Assembly (NCBI GenBank): GCA_034008185.1
Contig: CM067089.1
Span: 19,728,213-19,792,212 of the forward strand
From: Gorsachius magnificus
Taxonomy: Eukaryota > Chordata > Aves > Pelecaniformes > Ardeidae
Length of the DNA stretch: 64,000 nucleotides
Direction of reading: 5' to 3'
Within the stretch, counting starts at the first letter, position 1. Each line of letters begins with the position of its first letter. Below, one piece after another: positions 49,132 through 61,500 of the stretch. The translations under genes were made by a program, and so were the position numbers. A model generated the notes under the pieces. It searched no databases, had not been told where the DNA came from, and saw nothing but the letters and a program-made list of their open reading frames with translations.

Positions 49132-52100
49132 CCTGGGGCTGTGTGAAAAAGCACATGCAGGGGTGTTTGTGTTAGGAAGAGCGTGCTGTGGAATTCCACA
49201 GGAAGACCCAAGTGGGGAGGCTCCTGAAGGCTGCCCAAGGTCTGTTCCCCAAGGAGCTACCAGAAAAAGTGCCTGTGTGAGGAGGGACTGTCTACAGCTC
49301 TTGCTGTCTAACAGGGAGCATTGCAGAACAGTGGTGTGCTGGGGTGAGGGCTCAGTCAATGAGGGTTGTGAAGGGCTGTGCAGAGGCCAGGAGTGATTCA
49401 GGGACTCTGGGAGGAGATGTAACAGGCTTAGAGGAACATGATTGCACCAGATCATCACCAGTTTGTGCTTTCACCATGGGGCGATGTGCCCCAGACCAGG
49501 CTCAAGTTCTGTTTGATATTAGTTCCTCTGAGAATATGAAGTGAACAAGGTGACCATATGTGGCTCCCCAGAGCCCCATGAGTCAGTTCCCAGTGAACCT
49601 TGCCTTTCAGACTGAAACTGGATCATCTAGGTCTCCATTTAACATCCCCTTGGTCTTCTTCACCAGCCCCCTTGCGGCCCACTTCTTCCAAGAACCTGCT
49701 CTGCTATCCCCAGAAATTGCATTTTTCCTACTGCTGCTTCTGAGCCCAAAGTTTCTGTCTCTCAAAATCGATGGCTCCCACCAGCCAAGAAACCATGGAA
49801 TGATTTGGTTCTAGAGCAGTGAACAATGGATCCTGAGACTGCCTTCATGTTGCCAAGGGCCTGTCTCCTTTATCTTTTAAAAATGGCTGTCCATATTGCA
49901 AATCCTGTCTTGGTCATGGGGAGATGAGACCTTGCTCTAAGACCTTTGGGTCGACTGATGGTACCAGATAAGCTTTTCTGAATAGAAATTGCAGAGTGCA
50001 GTCTATCTAGCACCTGTTTATGCCAACTCCACCTACATCAGATATGCTTCCAGGTTCAAGTCTTTATTTTCCAGAACCCAGTTAATGAGTACAAGAACAC
50101 TGCTCTCTGTGAGCTTCCCAGACTTTAATTTCAACATGCAAATTTTGACTCAAATGTTCCCTAGAAAAGGGAAGAGCAGGTTCTGTGTCCCGGAAAGTTA
50201 CTGGGTGTGGGACTATGAGTTAAAACTGTGGAGAGCAAGAGAAGTGCAGACATGTTCAGTGCTCCTTGCCTACAGGAGACCTGCAAGTGGGTAGGGTAGG
50301 ATTTTTCTTTCCAATCTGAAGAACTGTACAAAAAGGATTCATCCATGAAGCTCAGTACTGCACTTATACATTTTGGAAAAGCCCTTATACATCAAATTGT
50401 TGTTGTATGCTGTGCCTGCATGTGTGAAGACAGAATGAGGGCTGTGAAGAGAAAAGTAGCAGCCATTCTGGAGGTGGATAAAGACTGTAAAGATCAGGCA
50501 GGCTACCTAAATGTTCAACAATAGAATCCATGGGACAAAAGGGACACAATGCAATGTAAGGCTTCAGATCATCAAGGCGTCTTGTAAGACTGCCTCGCCA
50601 GCAATGACTGGAGACATTACTGCTCTTGTAGGCTTGGTTTCCTTGGAAGAAGAGGGCATGTTTCTATGACTGTGGTGCGTTTATGTTAGTTCACCTTTCT
50701 GTCCATCCTGTAATTAACTTTTGATGTCATTGGTAAATATCTACCAAGTCCAGCACCAAGATACAAGCCTGTAAGGTTATGGGGTTCACGTGAGCTCCTG
50801 AGGAGTGTTTGCTGAGGGAGGACTATTCGGTGGGGTTGGTGCCTTGCTGGGGGGAAGGCAGGCCAAAGGCAGCTGTTAGATGTTCTGCAACGAGCTGAGC
50901 AGCCAGCAAGAGTCAGCCAACCAGTCAGCGTCCATGTAACTGCAAAGCAGTCACAACATGCATGGCTGGGCATCGGGGTTTGTGAGAGAATTTCGTAGGA
51001 GACCTGCCTGCATTATCGTTTGCATTAGGAAGTTAAGCAGACTCAGGACACAGGTCTTTCTGAAACCAGGTCTTGCTAGGTCCACTAGATGTGGAGAATC
51101 CAATTTTTAATGAAAAACAGAGGTTCTCATGCAGCCACATGTTTCTGGAGTCTGCTTCTAGCATAAGACATCTGCTATGACAAGACATGCTGCTCTATGG
51201 AGTTTATTTAGACTTGGAAATGGAGCTACAGATCAAGAGAAAGTAAGAGAGTGTTCTCTGGCTAGTAATGGGGAAGATGAGCAGTATTTGTGGGAGCAAG
51301 GAAGGGGTAACCAAGATTTTTGCACTCTCTGAATCTCCTTATAGGAGAAGGAGTTTCAACTTTTTCTGATCTTCAATTTCACCTTTAAATTTGACTGAAC
51401 AAATTTAAAGAAGTCAAACCTCGTGAGTCATGAAACAGTTGTTATGAAGCAGTCTTCGGAAACACCCAAAACTTTAAACTTGGCATCAAAACACACTCCA
51501 CTCAATTCCCTTTGTATATCAAATACTTCTTAATTTTTGTTGTCAAAACAGGAAGCCTCACAACTACATACTCAGTCAGCCCAACCCTCTTCTTGTCTTA
51601 CTGCTATTTTACTCTGTTCTAATGGGAGTAAAATATGCCTCCCTCTCCCTGCATGGGGCATCTCATTCAGGAAGAAAAAGTTCTGCTAATGTCTCAGCTT
51701 GTTTTCAAATCACTACCAAGACTAGTTGAGGCAATGCAGAGGCTAAGTTATTCCTCTTGTTAGGGCAAACTTTTCTCAATGTGTTTTATGATCACCTGGC
51801 TTAGCTGGCATGGCTCATGGACTTCCAGGTATTTGCCTTTTAAATCAGATACAGCGGGATAAGTAATAACCATCTTGGCAGGCCACTGCTCCCTTAAGCT
51901 TCAGGAATAAAGACAGTTAGGAGACAGGAATAGCCGTCTTCATCTAGTGAGAGGAAGTCATAAAAAAATATCGGGCATGGTAAACTGTCATAAAAGAACA
52001 CACTCAGAAGGAAAAAAGGTCAGAGAGAGAAATGTCCTTGAAAGATCTTTAGGTAGTTTTAAGATTTAGTGAAACTGAGATACAAGCCCTTCAGAAATTC

Positions 52101-52571
52101 ATCCATCTGTCCTTGTGTTGTAAGCAGTCTAAAATTCATTTCACATAAGCTATAAGGCACACACACACACCAACCAGAGAAGCAACTGTGACTAAATGTG
52201 TATGAGAATCAGCAGAGAATCAGTCTTACTTACTAACAGAACATATGTGTATGTTACACATCAAGAGCAGGAGGTCCAGGCTGCACACACTGTTGCAGTA
52301 CTGGGACATTTATTCCCTTGTTTTCAGACTGAAGAAAACAAGTTGAGGAAAATGAAATGGTTGCTTTTTTTCTTCTTTTTGTGCAGGTCAAAATTCTTTG
52401 CCTTCTAACTTGAGCGAACAAGCACTTCTGTGCACAGCAATAGGCTTACAGATCAGAGAGGCAAAAAGCTGTCTATTCTTACAAGCAAGGGCACAAACCC
52501 CAGACTGAACACCTTTATGGAGACAGGCAACAGAGAAAAAGACCACAAACACATAAGTACAAGCAACTTAC

Positions 52572-52653
52572 CTCTGCTTCGACTGCCTTGCCTGTGTTTT
52601 CTGCCGTAGTTCCTGGTCCGTCTCCACTAGCAGACTGATTCACTGGCAGAAAC
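52572..52653 (-). other. Exon-like 82-nt segment; possible 5' exon of lipase B
   Basis: Minus strand: acceptor-like cggcgcag just above 52,653 and a consensus GTAAGT donor (acttac at 52,566-52,571). The segment is open in one frame (one base plus 27 codons), containing SASGDGPGTTAENTGKAVEA. Lipase B's first coding exon (up to 49,138) has an acceptor (tttttcacacag) and so needs an upstream exon; this is a candidate at a distance of about 3.4 kb. It could also be chance or belong to an unrecognised gene. Confidence 0.35.
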
Positions 52654-53136
52654 CTGCGCCGATAAAAGGAAGTCAAAACACAATGAGCGCTTCAGGGTAG
52701 CAGCCGTGAGTGTCATGAGTTGGCAGTGTGTATTGTAGAGCGTGTTTAAGTGTTGATTTGGCAGAGCTTCAGAAGTGGGGAAATCCTTGTGATGAAAAAG
52801 ATCTTCAAGTTAAATTCACAAACCCAAAATGCACCACAGAGCAGGACAGTTTAAGAAGTACTTACGAATCAGTGGTTAGGATGTTTAACTGGGACCTGGG
52901 TGTTCCAGTTCCCTGAGGCTGTGGCAGACCTTGATCTCTACTGTTGCCCAGCTGAGGGGCTTCTCCACATATAGGCTTTTAGGATAAAGAGGAGGAAGTG
53001 TCCAGCTTCTCTCAACATACTTTCTCCAGAACACTGTCTCTGCTATTGCTTTTCATTTGGTGTATGTTAACTTTAACATTACACACAGACTCCTAAGTCT
53101 GTTTTTCAGTGAGCAGCACAACTCATGAAACCCATC

Positions 53137-53930
53137 CTATTCTACATTTAGTTGCTCAGAGTTGACATGGCTTCTGTGGGGACCGTCTGGTGCCAAAGAA
53201 GGCTTGAACACATCAGATAACCTTTCTCCCAGCAAGGGAACAAAAAAGGTTTTTGTTTCTCCCAAGCCATTTTCATCAACTCTAAAAGCATAGTCTCTTT
53301 GGGGATCTACCAAATTTGCTGTAGTGAGCCTGAGGGCTAAGTCCTCACTGAAATTGATTCGATGACCATGGGCAGAAGGACACATTCTGTGTCCTTAGGC
53401 AGCTGGGCTACAAATAAAGTAGAATCCTCCTACACAAGGACCAGCCTTTTCAGCCAATTATCTTATAAGTGTCTTCAGAAGAACTTGTGTTTCATCACAG
53501 ACTGATGAGCATTTAGAAGAACACCAAATGAAAGGGATGTGTTCTTGGGAACACCACTGCAAATAATAAGATTGCCTTTGGGTGGCAGGGGAAGGAAAGG
53601 AGTGAAGTAAGAACAGGATGTCAGTGAAGCCACAGTAACAGTTCTGCTTTACATAGAAAGTAAGGAACATCATTTGGGATGGTGAAAAAGGTAATTTGGT
53701 AATTTTTTCAGTGAAAAGCATTATAACTCGGCTGCTCTAATGTCTCAAAGTGACAATAACTTTCATCAAACCATAATGACTTCTGCAACATGATATTGAG
53801 TCCCTCTTCAGGTCCCAAGGTCGATCAACAGTCCCCATGATGTTTCCAATGCTGCTTGCACAGCCTGTTTTTACTGATTTTCCAGAAAATTCAACTCCCT
53901 GCCTCCTCTGTGGTCTTCCAGGTTGCAAGA
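53137..53930 (-). other. Unassigned minus-strand open stretches, possibly a decayed coding remnant
   Basis: Three successive open stretches of 63 codons (53,737-53,928), 87 codons (53,458-53,721) and 82 codons (53,137-53,385). The last reads like real protein in parts (GHRINFSEDLALRL, NLVDPQRDYAFRVDENGLG), and the first ends SHYGLMKVIVTLRH. They are separated by stops. I recognise no family. It could be a retrocopy fragment or chance. Confidence 0.25.
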
Positions 53931-55556
53931 TAGCTGCAGAGCTGCAACGTCTTTCCTAGGTGAATTTAGGGGATGCTCTGGCTTCTTTCATGTATATTGC
54001 TATTGCATTTCCCATCATAAGTACTAAAAACTCATATAGTAGGTCTCATGCATTTCCCTTGCAAGCAGTGAGTTAGTTGACAGGCTGATTCTCTGGAGGG
54101 TATTTGTCCCCAGGAATTCATATTGGGTGTAAGGAATGTCCTTGTCTGGAGGGGAGCCGTTTTGTTTGGATCAAGCTCTGCTTACGTTCATGGAGCATAA
54201 GGAAACAGAAAAGGCTTCAGCAGTGGCCTCAGGAGCTGAAACAGGCCTGTTTGTCATGGAAGGGAAAAGGACAGAAGTGGCACCAGCCATGGTTAATTTG
54301 TTCGGCTATTGAACCATTTTGCAGAGTGAGACACTGACCTTTTGGTCATATAGTGTCACTAGTGAGCCATCTTAGTGTAACCACTGTACCTGCCCTGGTT
54401 AGCATCCCAGACTTGGCCCATGTTAATATTTGATTCAAATGGAGAATGAGGGTGTCATGCTGAAAGGAACCCCCTAAGCGCACTGTGCTTCTTTTTGGGG
54501 TGAGGCTAATGGCATTTCATTGTGGCGGGACAGTGACCCATAATGCTGTAACCTAATAACCATGCCAGCTACCCTTCAAGTGAGTGTCTTTGTGCAGTAA
54601 CTACCTCTTTGAAACAAGATTGGTAGAGCCAGAGTTCCCCCAGGGAATTAAATAGGATGACAGTTTCTTCAGCATTGTTTTCAAAGCAGCCCTTCCCAAC
54701 CAGCTTAGCCAAGTGCTCTAAATACCCATTGGATGGAGGTAATGGATTCTTTCTAGAAATGTTTGGGTACTTTTCATTTTAGTGTTTAAACCCCAAAGAG
54801 GGTTCTCAGAGCCATGATAAAGGTTAGAACAGCTCAGCTCTGTGGTAGCCAGTGGGTTCCATGTGAAATAGCAGGAGATGTGAGGTTACTGCTGGGTTCA
54901 GAGTGTAACTTTGAAGCAAAATGTCCCACTGTAGAGCTGTCGTTGCCAGGATGAAATCAGCTCCTTTCTCCCACCCTGGAGAGTTCATGTACACAGATCC
55001 TGAAAGTGTTGTCAGCAGAGATTGAGTCTGCCAAGATTTTCCTATCTCAAGGGGGTCTTGAATCCAAATTTCCCATCTTCCAGGTACATGCTTGAACCAT
55101 GAGACTGGCTACTGTTTTCTGCTGTGTCTACGCTCCCTGTGTCCCTTGCTCTTCCTCATGAAAAAATTGAGCAGCCCTGTTTCAAATGAAGACAAACCAT
55201 CTTCTTTTCAGGAGTGAATTTTTTGTGTGAACTCAGTTTATACTTTCTGGTCATGGTCTCATCTAATAATAAAATTAATACTGTAACTGCTAGAATTAGT
55301 CTTGGCTTACACTATGCCTTTCAATAAGCCCAAAAAGCTGAGAAATAATATGAAGAATGGAAAACATCTTGAGATCACTGACCATACCCAGAGAAAGTCA
55401 GTGCTTTCATTACTGTTAGGGTCTAAAGAAGAGAGCAGGCTGCAAGAAAACCCTGTCTTCTGTTAGCAAGGCACGGTTATTGCAGAATAAGGTTTTGTTT
55501 GTTCCCAGTGAAAGCAAGTGTTGTTGAATGAGTCACGTATGGCTACTGGTTGTGGG

Positions 55557-58500
55557 TTAAGGATACTTCTGTATCAGTTCAATAATTTCATTGTACATTT
55601 GCAAAGGTGCATCCAGTCCCCAGATGAAATCCAGGTGTGACCATGCAGGAATCCTCTTGTGATAGATGAGCCTCTTCATCTGAGACAGTAAAATGGCCGT
55701 GTCCTTGGGATCTGCGAGCAAGTCTTGTCCCCCAGTCCATACTGCAGTTGGTACAGTCATCTCTTCTACACTGTAGAGAGGAGGAGTAGCCTGGAAGGCA
55801 TGAAGCAGTAGAGGAATGAATGTCCGGGAAACCACAGCAAACTTTAAATATGCATTTAGGGCTTTCTTTTGTCACTGTTCAAAGTAGAGGTGCCTAAACC
55901 ATGCATGAAGGAAGGGCCCTTGCTTGCCTTTTCTGTCTGTGCTTGCAGGGATGACCCAGCTGATAGCACAGCCAAAGGAAAAATGCCTCCTGAGTTGACA
56001 AAGAGCTACTGTGGGTTTTTGCCCTCTCAGCTAGGAATTCATAGGGCAGGAACCTGAACAAACCAGAAAATGTCAGGATGCCTCTGTATAAACCTCCACC
56101 TTGGTCCTTTTGGAGTATTGGTCAGCCCCAGGAGACATACATGGTCTAGTTAGAAAACACAGCATGTGACAAAGAAGAAAAGGAGCATGGAGTGGCTTCT
56201 GTAGGAGGAGAGAGGAAGTAGCTTAGGACTCCTGAGTCTGGAAAATAAGAGCCAGAGCAGGGACAGGAGACAGGCTTATACAATCACAAATGGTATGAAG
56301 AAAGAGCACAGGAAGTATTTATCCCATTACTTCTCGTAACACAAAACCTAGAAGGCATCCAGTGACTTTCCAGGGGCAAGAAAATTCAAGACAAACCAAA
56401 GGAAGTTGTGTTTCATGCAAGCCATCATTAAAACATGTAAATCATAATGATAGGCTGTTGTGGAGACCTAAAGGGTAGGAGAGTCAAGGGTGGGATTAGA
56501 GTCCTTAATGGAGGAGAGGGTCCTCAGGGACTGCTTGAGAATAAAGTCCTTTGTCTCTGTTTGCCAGAATCTAGGGGTAGCTGTTAGCTCTTCAATTGCC
56601 CTCTTCCTAATATTGTTTCCCTGAGCTCTCATACATTGAAGTGTTTCAGTCATGCTAGTAGGCAAGATGCCGCTTTTGTCTTATCCACTACATGTACTCT
56701 TCTTTTCCAAAATTCATCTTCTGTCTTTCCTGTCCTTACTTCCCCTTATTCCTATTGATTATTTAATTGAAAAGTTTTGGTTGTCTTCTCTCTCTCTCCC
56801 CCTTTTAAAATTTATTATTGCCATTAGTGCTTGCATGCTTTCTCTGTTGACTTCCAAACTGGAAAGTAGTAATAACTTTCGTCTACTTGTATTTTGAAAA
56901 TGCATCTCCTACTATATCCTTGCTCTCTTCCTATGTGCTTCTGTATTGTCCAAGGGTAATAATACTGTTTCACCAAAATATACCTGTTGGTATTTTTCCA
57001 CGTTCTTCTTTGAACTGCCCCAGTCATAAGCTTGGAACTTCCCTGAATGGGCTTCCTCAGAGGACGAACAAGAGAAGGGTAGTTACAAAGCCATTATTCA
57101 GGAAGTTTGTGGGTTCCTTCCCTGCTGAGCCTCTGACTCGAATCTAAAGCCTCAATGGAAGTTCTTCTAAGAGCTACGAAAGAGCCAACAGTGAGTTAAT
57201 TAAGCCTCAATCAGTGAAAAGGAGTCAAATGTTTTTGCCAGAACCCAAAAAGTCGTGACTCCTGCAGAAAGACCCAGGGATGCTCTTGCAGGGAATTTGT
57301 TCTAGTTTGTAAAGTTGCTATTAACAACTGTCTCCAGCAACCTCGACTCTCTGCTGCTGTCACATCCTCTTCTGACAGTCATGTTGCCATTACTCAGCTC
57401 TGTGAGTGGCTCCTTCCTATGTTTTCTCTTCCCTCTCTGGTTTGAGTACAAAAGTCACCATTTCTGGTTCTTCCCTTTGCTCCTTGGCTTTGCCTACAGC
57501 ATGGGTTTTTACTACTGTGAGAGAAACACCATCAATGGGATCTAATATTGAAGGTAAGGTGGCTGTTAAGTCCTTTAATAGTAACAACAGCAATGACAAC
57601 GAAGGCTTAGGAGTATTACTCCTGCATGTTTGCACTTGCCAGTCTGTGGCTAGATGCTGAATTAAACCTGAGTCAATTTGCAGAGCTCCCCCCCACTGTG
57701 CCTTCATAACCCTTTTTTTTTACAGGTCTAGGCCATTGGTTACAAAAGCAACTTCATATAGTATTGATTATATTAATGTAACTTATGCTATATATAATAT
57801 AATTAATATAATTTAATATTTTATGTAAATTCACATCCAAAAGTTATGTTTTGGGTAAACGCCTGTGCATATGGCACTCAAACATATCCCTGTGTTTGCT
57901 GTGTTGAAAAGTGCATTAACACTCCTGCAAGCTCACTGTGCTTGCAGCTGCTTCCCGCTCTGCTCCAGAGCCCGCGGTGCCGCCAGGAAACCTGCCTTGC
58001 ATGCAGCAGCATCTGTGACCGAGCCCAGGCTTCATGAAGCCTGAAAGCATGAGCCCAAAGGCAGCTTCTGCCAGCACCGCTGCTGAGGATGTACTGCGGC
58101 AGTACCTTGTAGGTGAGGGATATAACAGGTCTGCTAAATAGAGTTTATTATTTCTACTTCTGTTGCTGTCCAGACACTGAGAGCTTTGAAAGGCAGAAAT
58201 GAAAATACAAGGACATTTGCTAGTAAAATTTGATACTTTTGAAAACAACCTATGTCTAGCTCATTTCTAGTTCCACATTGGAGACATAACCAATTTCTTA
58301 AGGTAAGGTCTGCACAGAACTGTGCGCATCATGTATAAAAGGTACTGGATACACAGTAAGAAGAGTGATACATACATCTGCATACACAGCTTCCAGCAAA
58401 CATATTTTTACACAAATACAGAATTTCATTGTTGGCTTCAAATGCACCTTTATCACACAAAGTATTTCTACCTTGCTGGCAAAAGAAAGATCAATGAAAA

Positions 58501-61500
58501 ACTGGTTTGAGTTGATTTCAATTGTAAACCTCAAGTTGCATGTGTTTCCAAGAAGTTAGCAATGGCTTCACAGCAAGATACCGGCTATACCCACTCTATA
58601 CCACCCAGCTAGAGGTGAGTACCTATTTTGTCTTCCAGGAGTTTGCTAGTCCCTGACTCCAGTTGACTATGTTCTGCACAGAAGTTCCAGCAGGTGTTTG
58701 TGCAATGTACACAGTGATCTGGTTCTGAAAGAAAATATTCGGTGAGTGCTCTCTTCCTTCTATTCTGATGTACATCAAAACGTCTGCCACAGCAGTGTCA
58801 TGTATCACTAAAATCAACAGAAAGCAGAGTGGCGCGATCAGAGACTCCCTCAGAGTTACCCCAACTGTGGCAATTGGAGTAGCACCCCACGAACAACCCC
58901 CAACCAGAACGTTTTCCAGGATGACTGAGAATCAAAAATTCTACAGGTGGAAAGGACAGACTAGAAAGTTAGTGATTTAGACCCAAAACTAGGTGAGGTT
59001 TTTTAGGAGTCTGTAATAGATCCTGTGTGAGAGAGTATCACTGTTGGACAGCAAAAGGAACCGCAGCTGCCTGAGGAATGCACGACTATTGAAATAAAAC
59101 ACACCCTAGTCCCGCAGGGCTTTCTTAACAAGTTGCTGTGTGATCCTTCCTCAGAGAACATGCTCTAAGGCATTTTTTGGAAAATGCTGGAGCAAAATTT
59201 TCATGCCCACGTGGTCTGACCTGCAGCTGTACGTAGCACGAGGTGCCCAAGTGTGTCTTAACTCCCAGCGTCTGCCAGCTCTCTCTCAGGTAATCCCTAG
59301 GTACCCTATGCCCCTGAGCACAACCCTGATGGTCCAAGGCTTGGAGGAGGAGGACAAGGGGGAATACGCGTGTTCCTTTCCCTGTTGCAAAGAGCTCCTG
59401 GAAACATGAAGCAGGTAGGGGTTTTATTTCTCCTTCTGTGGTGTGCCAGGATACTGAAGATCTCCGACAAGACCAGTAGTTACAATATGAACCAGGAGAC
59501 GGTGCCCTAGGTGATGTCTGGCAGAAGGCAGACTGCACAGTTTTGGGGAGCTTTGAGCAGCTGTTGACTGTAGGGGTGGTGCCAAATGCTCTTCTGAAGA
59601 GTGAGGCTGTGGTCCCCTGCCAGTGAAGGGGCAACCAGCAGATATTGCTGTCTGGTAGTGGGCACTGTTCCCTGCAATGTGACGCTGACTGATGGAAATT
59701 CAGGATTCACACCACGAGACAGAAGGTAAGTTTTGGGAGCAGTAGCTTAAACTCTCAGTAGAGATGGTAAGAGCTACACATACCATGTCAATGTTTTTCA
59801 GGTTACAGCCTCCCAGACTGAAGAAGACACTTCTACAAAGCCTGGCAAAAGCTCGGTAGCTGCAGACAGGGACTATTAGCTGCCTTAGACATTCAGTTTG
59901 GGGAAGGAATTCTCTTTTGCCAAGCAAACTCTGTGGAATACAAAGGTAACATTAATTTAAGAATGCACACTTGTACATTGTGCTGTTGTTTTTAAAAGGT
60001 GTTTGTGTCCTCTTCCTCTTCTCCAGCACTTTCTGTGGTTCTCGCTTGCTTTTTCTTGATTTGCCAGATGATGTTCCCATAAACAAGAAAGAAACTAGAT
60101 CTTTTTCTATTGCATCAGCCTGCTTGGGCATTACTCAATTTGTGTTACATCACTTTTAATGAAGAGATATGTTAAATGTTAGCTCCAATTCATATTTTAG
60201 CTCTAAGCTTCTAAGCACATCTGTTGTGGTTTTGTCTACAGGAGTCTTGGAAACCTTTGAGGATCTGCGTCTCTGTGCCCCTCTGGTTGACCTGTCCCAG
60301 TGCTGCCCTATTGCTCTAGATAAAAAGTTTTTCTTAATGTCCAGTCTGAAATTCCAAAGACTTCAGTCATAAAGTAAACTTACCCACATGCAAATGAGCA
60401 GACTTCATAAAGCCCTATACTTTCCATTTATCCATTTTTAAGAGCTGAACAAACAAGTATGTGGTTAAACAGTTTTAACCAAGATATCACATACCCTGAG
60501 CAATTTTTTGGGAAGATAGAGGAGTTTTGCTGCTGGGCTTCTTGCATACTTAATAGTAGTGACGGTTGCCAATGCAAAATAGAGTTTGATTTTTTGAGCC
60601 AGCTCTGGCATTGTTGAAAACGCAATGAAAGCTGAGAAAATAAAAAAGAGGAGTTAAGAAAATTATCATTTCTACATTAGACTGTTTTCAGTATTTATAA
60701 ATGCTATTCTGCAATTTCAAACCTACAACCAACCTTGTTAGCTGTTCAGAGACTATGGTTCAGCCTAGATTGGTGCGAAATCCCTCTTCTCTTATGTGTT
60801 ACCAGCTTGTAGTTTTATTTCCCTCTTCAGAGAGGAATTTCTTTCTATGTTTTGCCTTTGCAGCTTTCTTCCAAACCCTTTTAAACATAAATGCACACTT
60901 CTGATGTACATTCATGTGTTTCGTATACTATAGGGAGGAGTTGTTTTTCTTCCGGTCAATCCAATTTCATATTTTCTTTTTGTGTGTGTGTGTCCTGTCC
61001 AAACTGGTCAACTTCTCTTTCTGTACTCTCATCTTCCTATTTTGTTTATTTTGGTCAACTGACCATCTGCTGTTGGGCACACCCGTGCATCTTGGAAAGA
61101 AACAATTTGCACGGCCCGCAATAATTTCCAGTTTAATCCTAAGTCGACAGACTTACAGCAGTGGTGCATTTGGCCCATCATGTTTTACTGTCTTTATAAT
61201 AAATAAAAAATGCCTAAATGCTGAAAACAGTTTATCCTGTGTTTTTCACACCTGAAAAGAGTTAATGAAAGCCCCAGGTACATTCAGTATCTCAAATCAC
61301 ATTTTACTGCTGTTTTCCTGAAACATTGGCCTACTGTGTGTAACTTACCGATGGTGGTGCCTTGTGAATAGCCAATATAGTACAACTTTTCCTGTCCTGT
61401 TTTCTCCACAATGAAATTTGTTGCTGCTGGAAGATCAAACTTTGCCATCTCATCAAAACTGCAGGAAGGAGATTGAAAGAGAGGCATGCATACATTAAAA

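Larger units (their letters stand above)
49139..55556. other. Spacer between lipase B and lipase D
   Basis: About 6.4 kb without a confident gene. It contains the 5' region of lipase B, the exon-like segment at 52,572, the unassigned open stretches at 53.1-53.9 kb and a short CA run at about 52,159. I saw no third lipase here. Confidence 0.55.

Noticed and set aside
48925..49458. 177-codon minus-strand frame read as a single gene
   Set aside because: Only the middle part (from ATG 49,131 to donor 49,000) is the lipase B signal-peptide exon; the rest is intron or upstream sequence read through.
54104..54337. Plus-strand 77-codon frame considered as a retroviral remnant
   Set aside because: No retroviral motif, LTR pair or primer-binding site that I could support.
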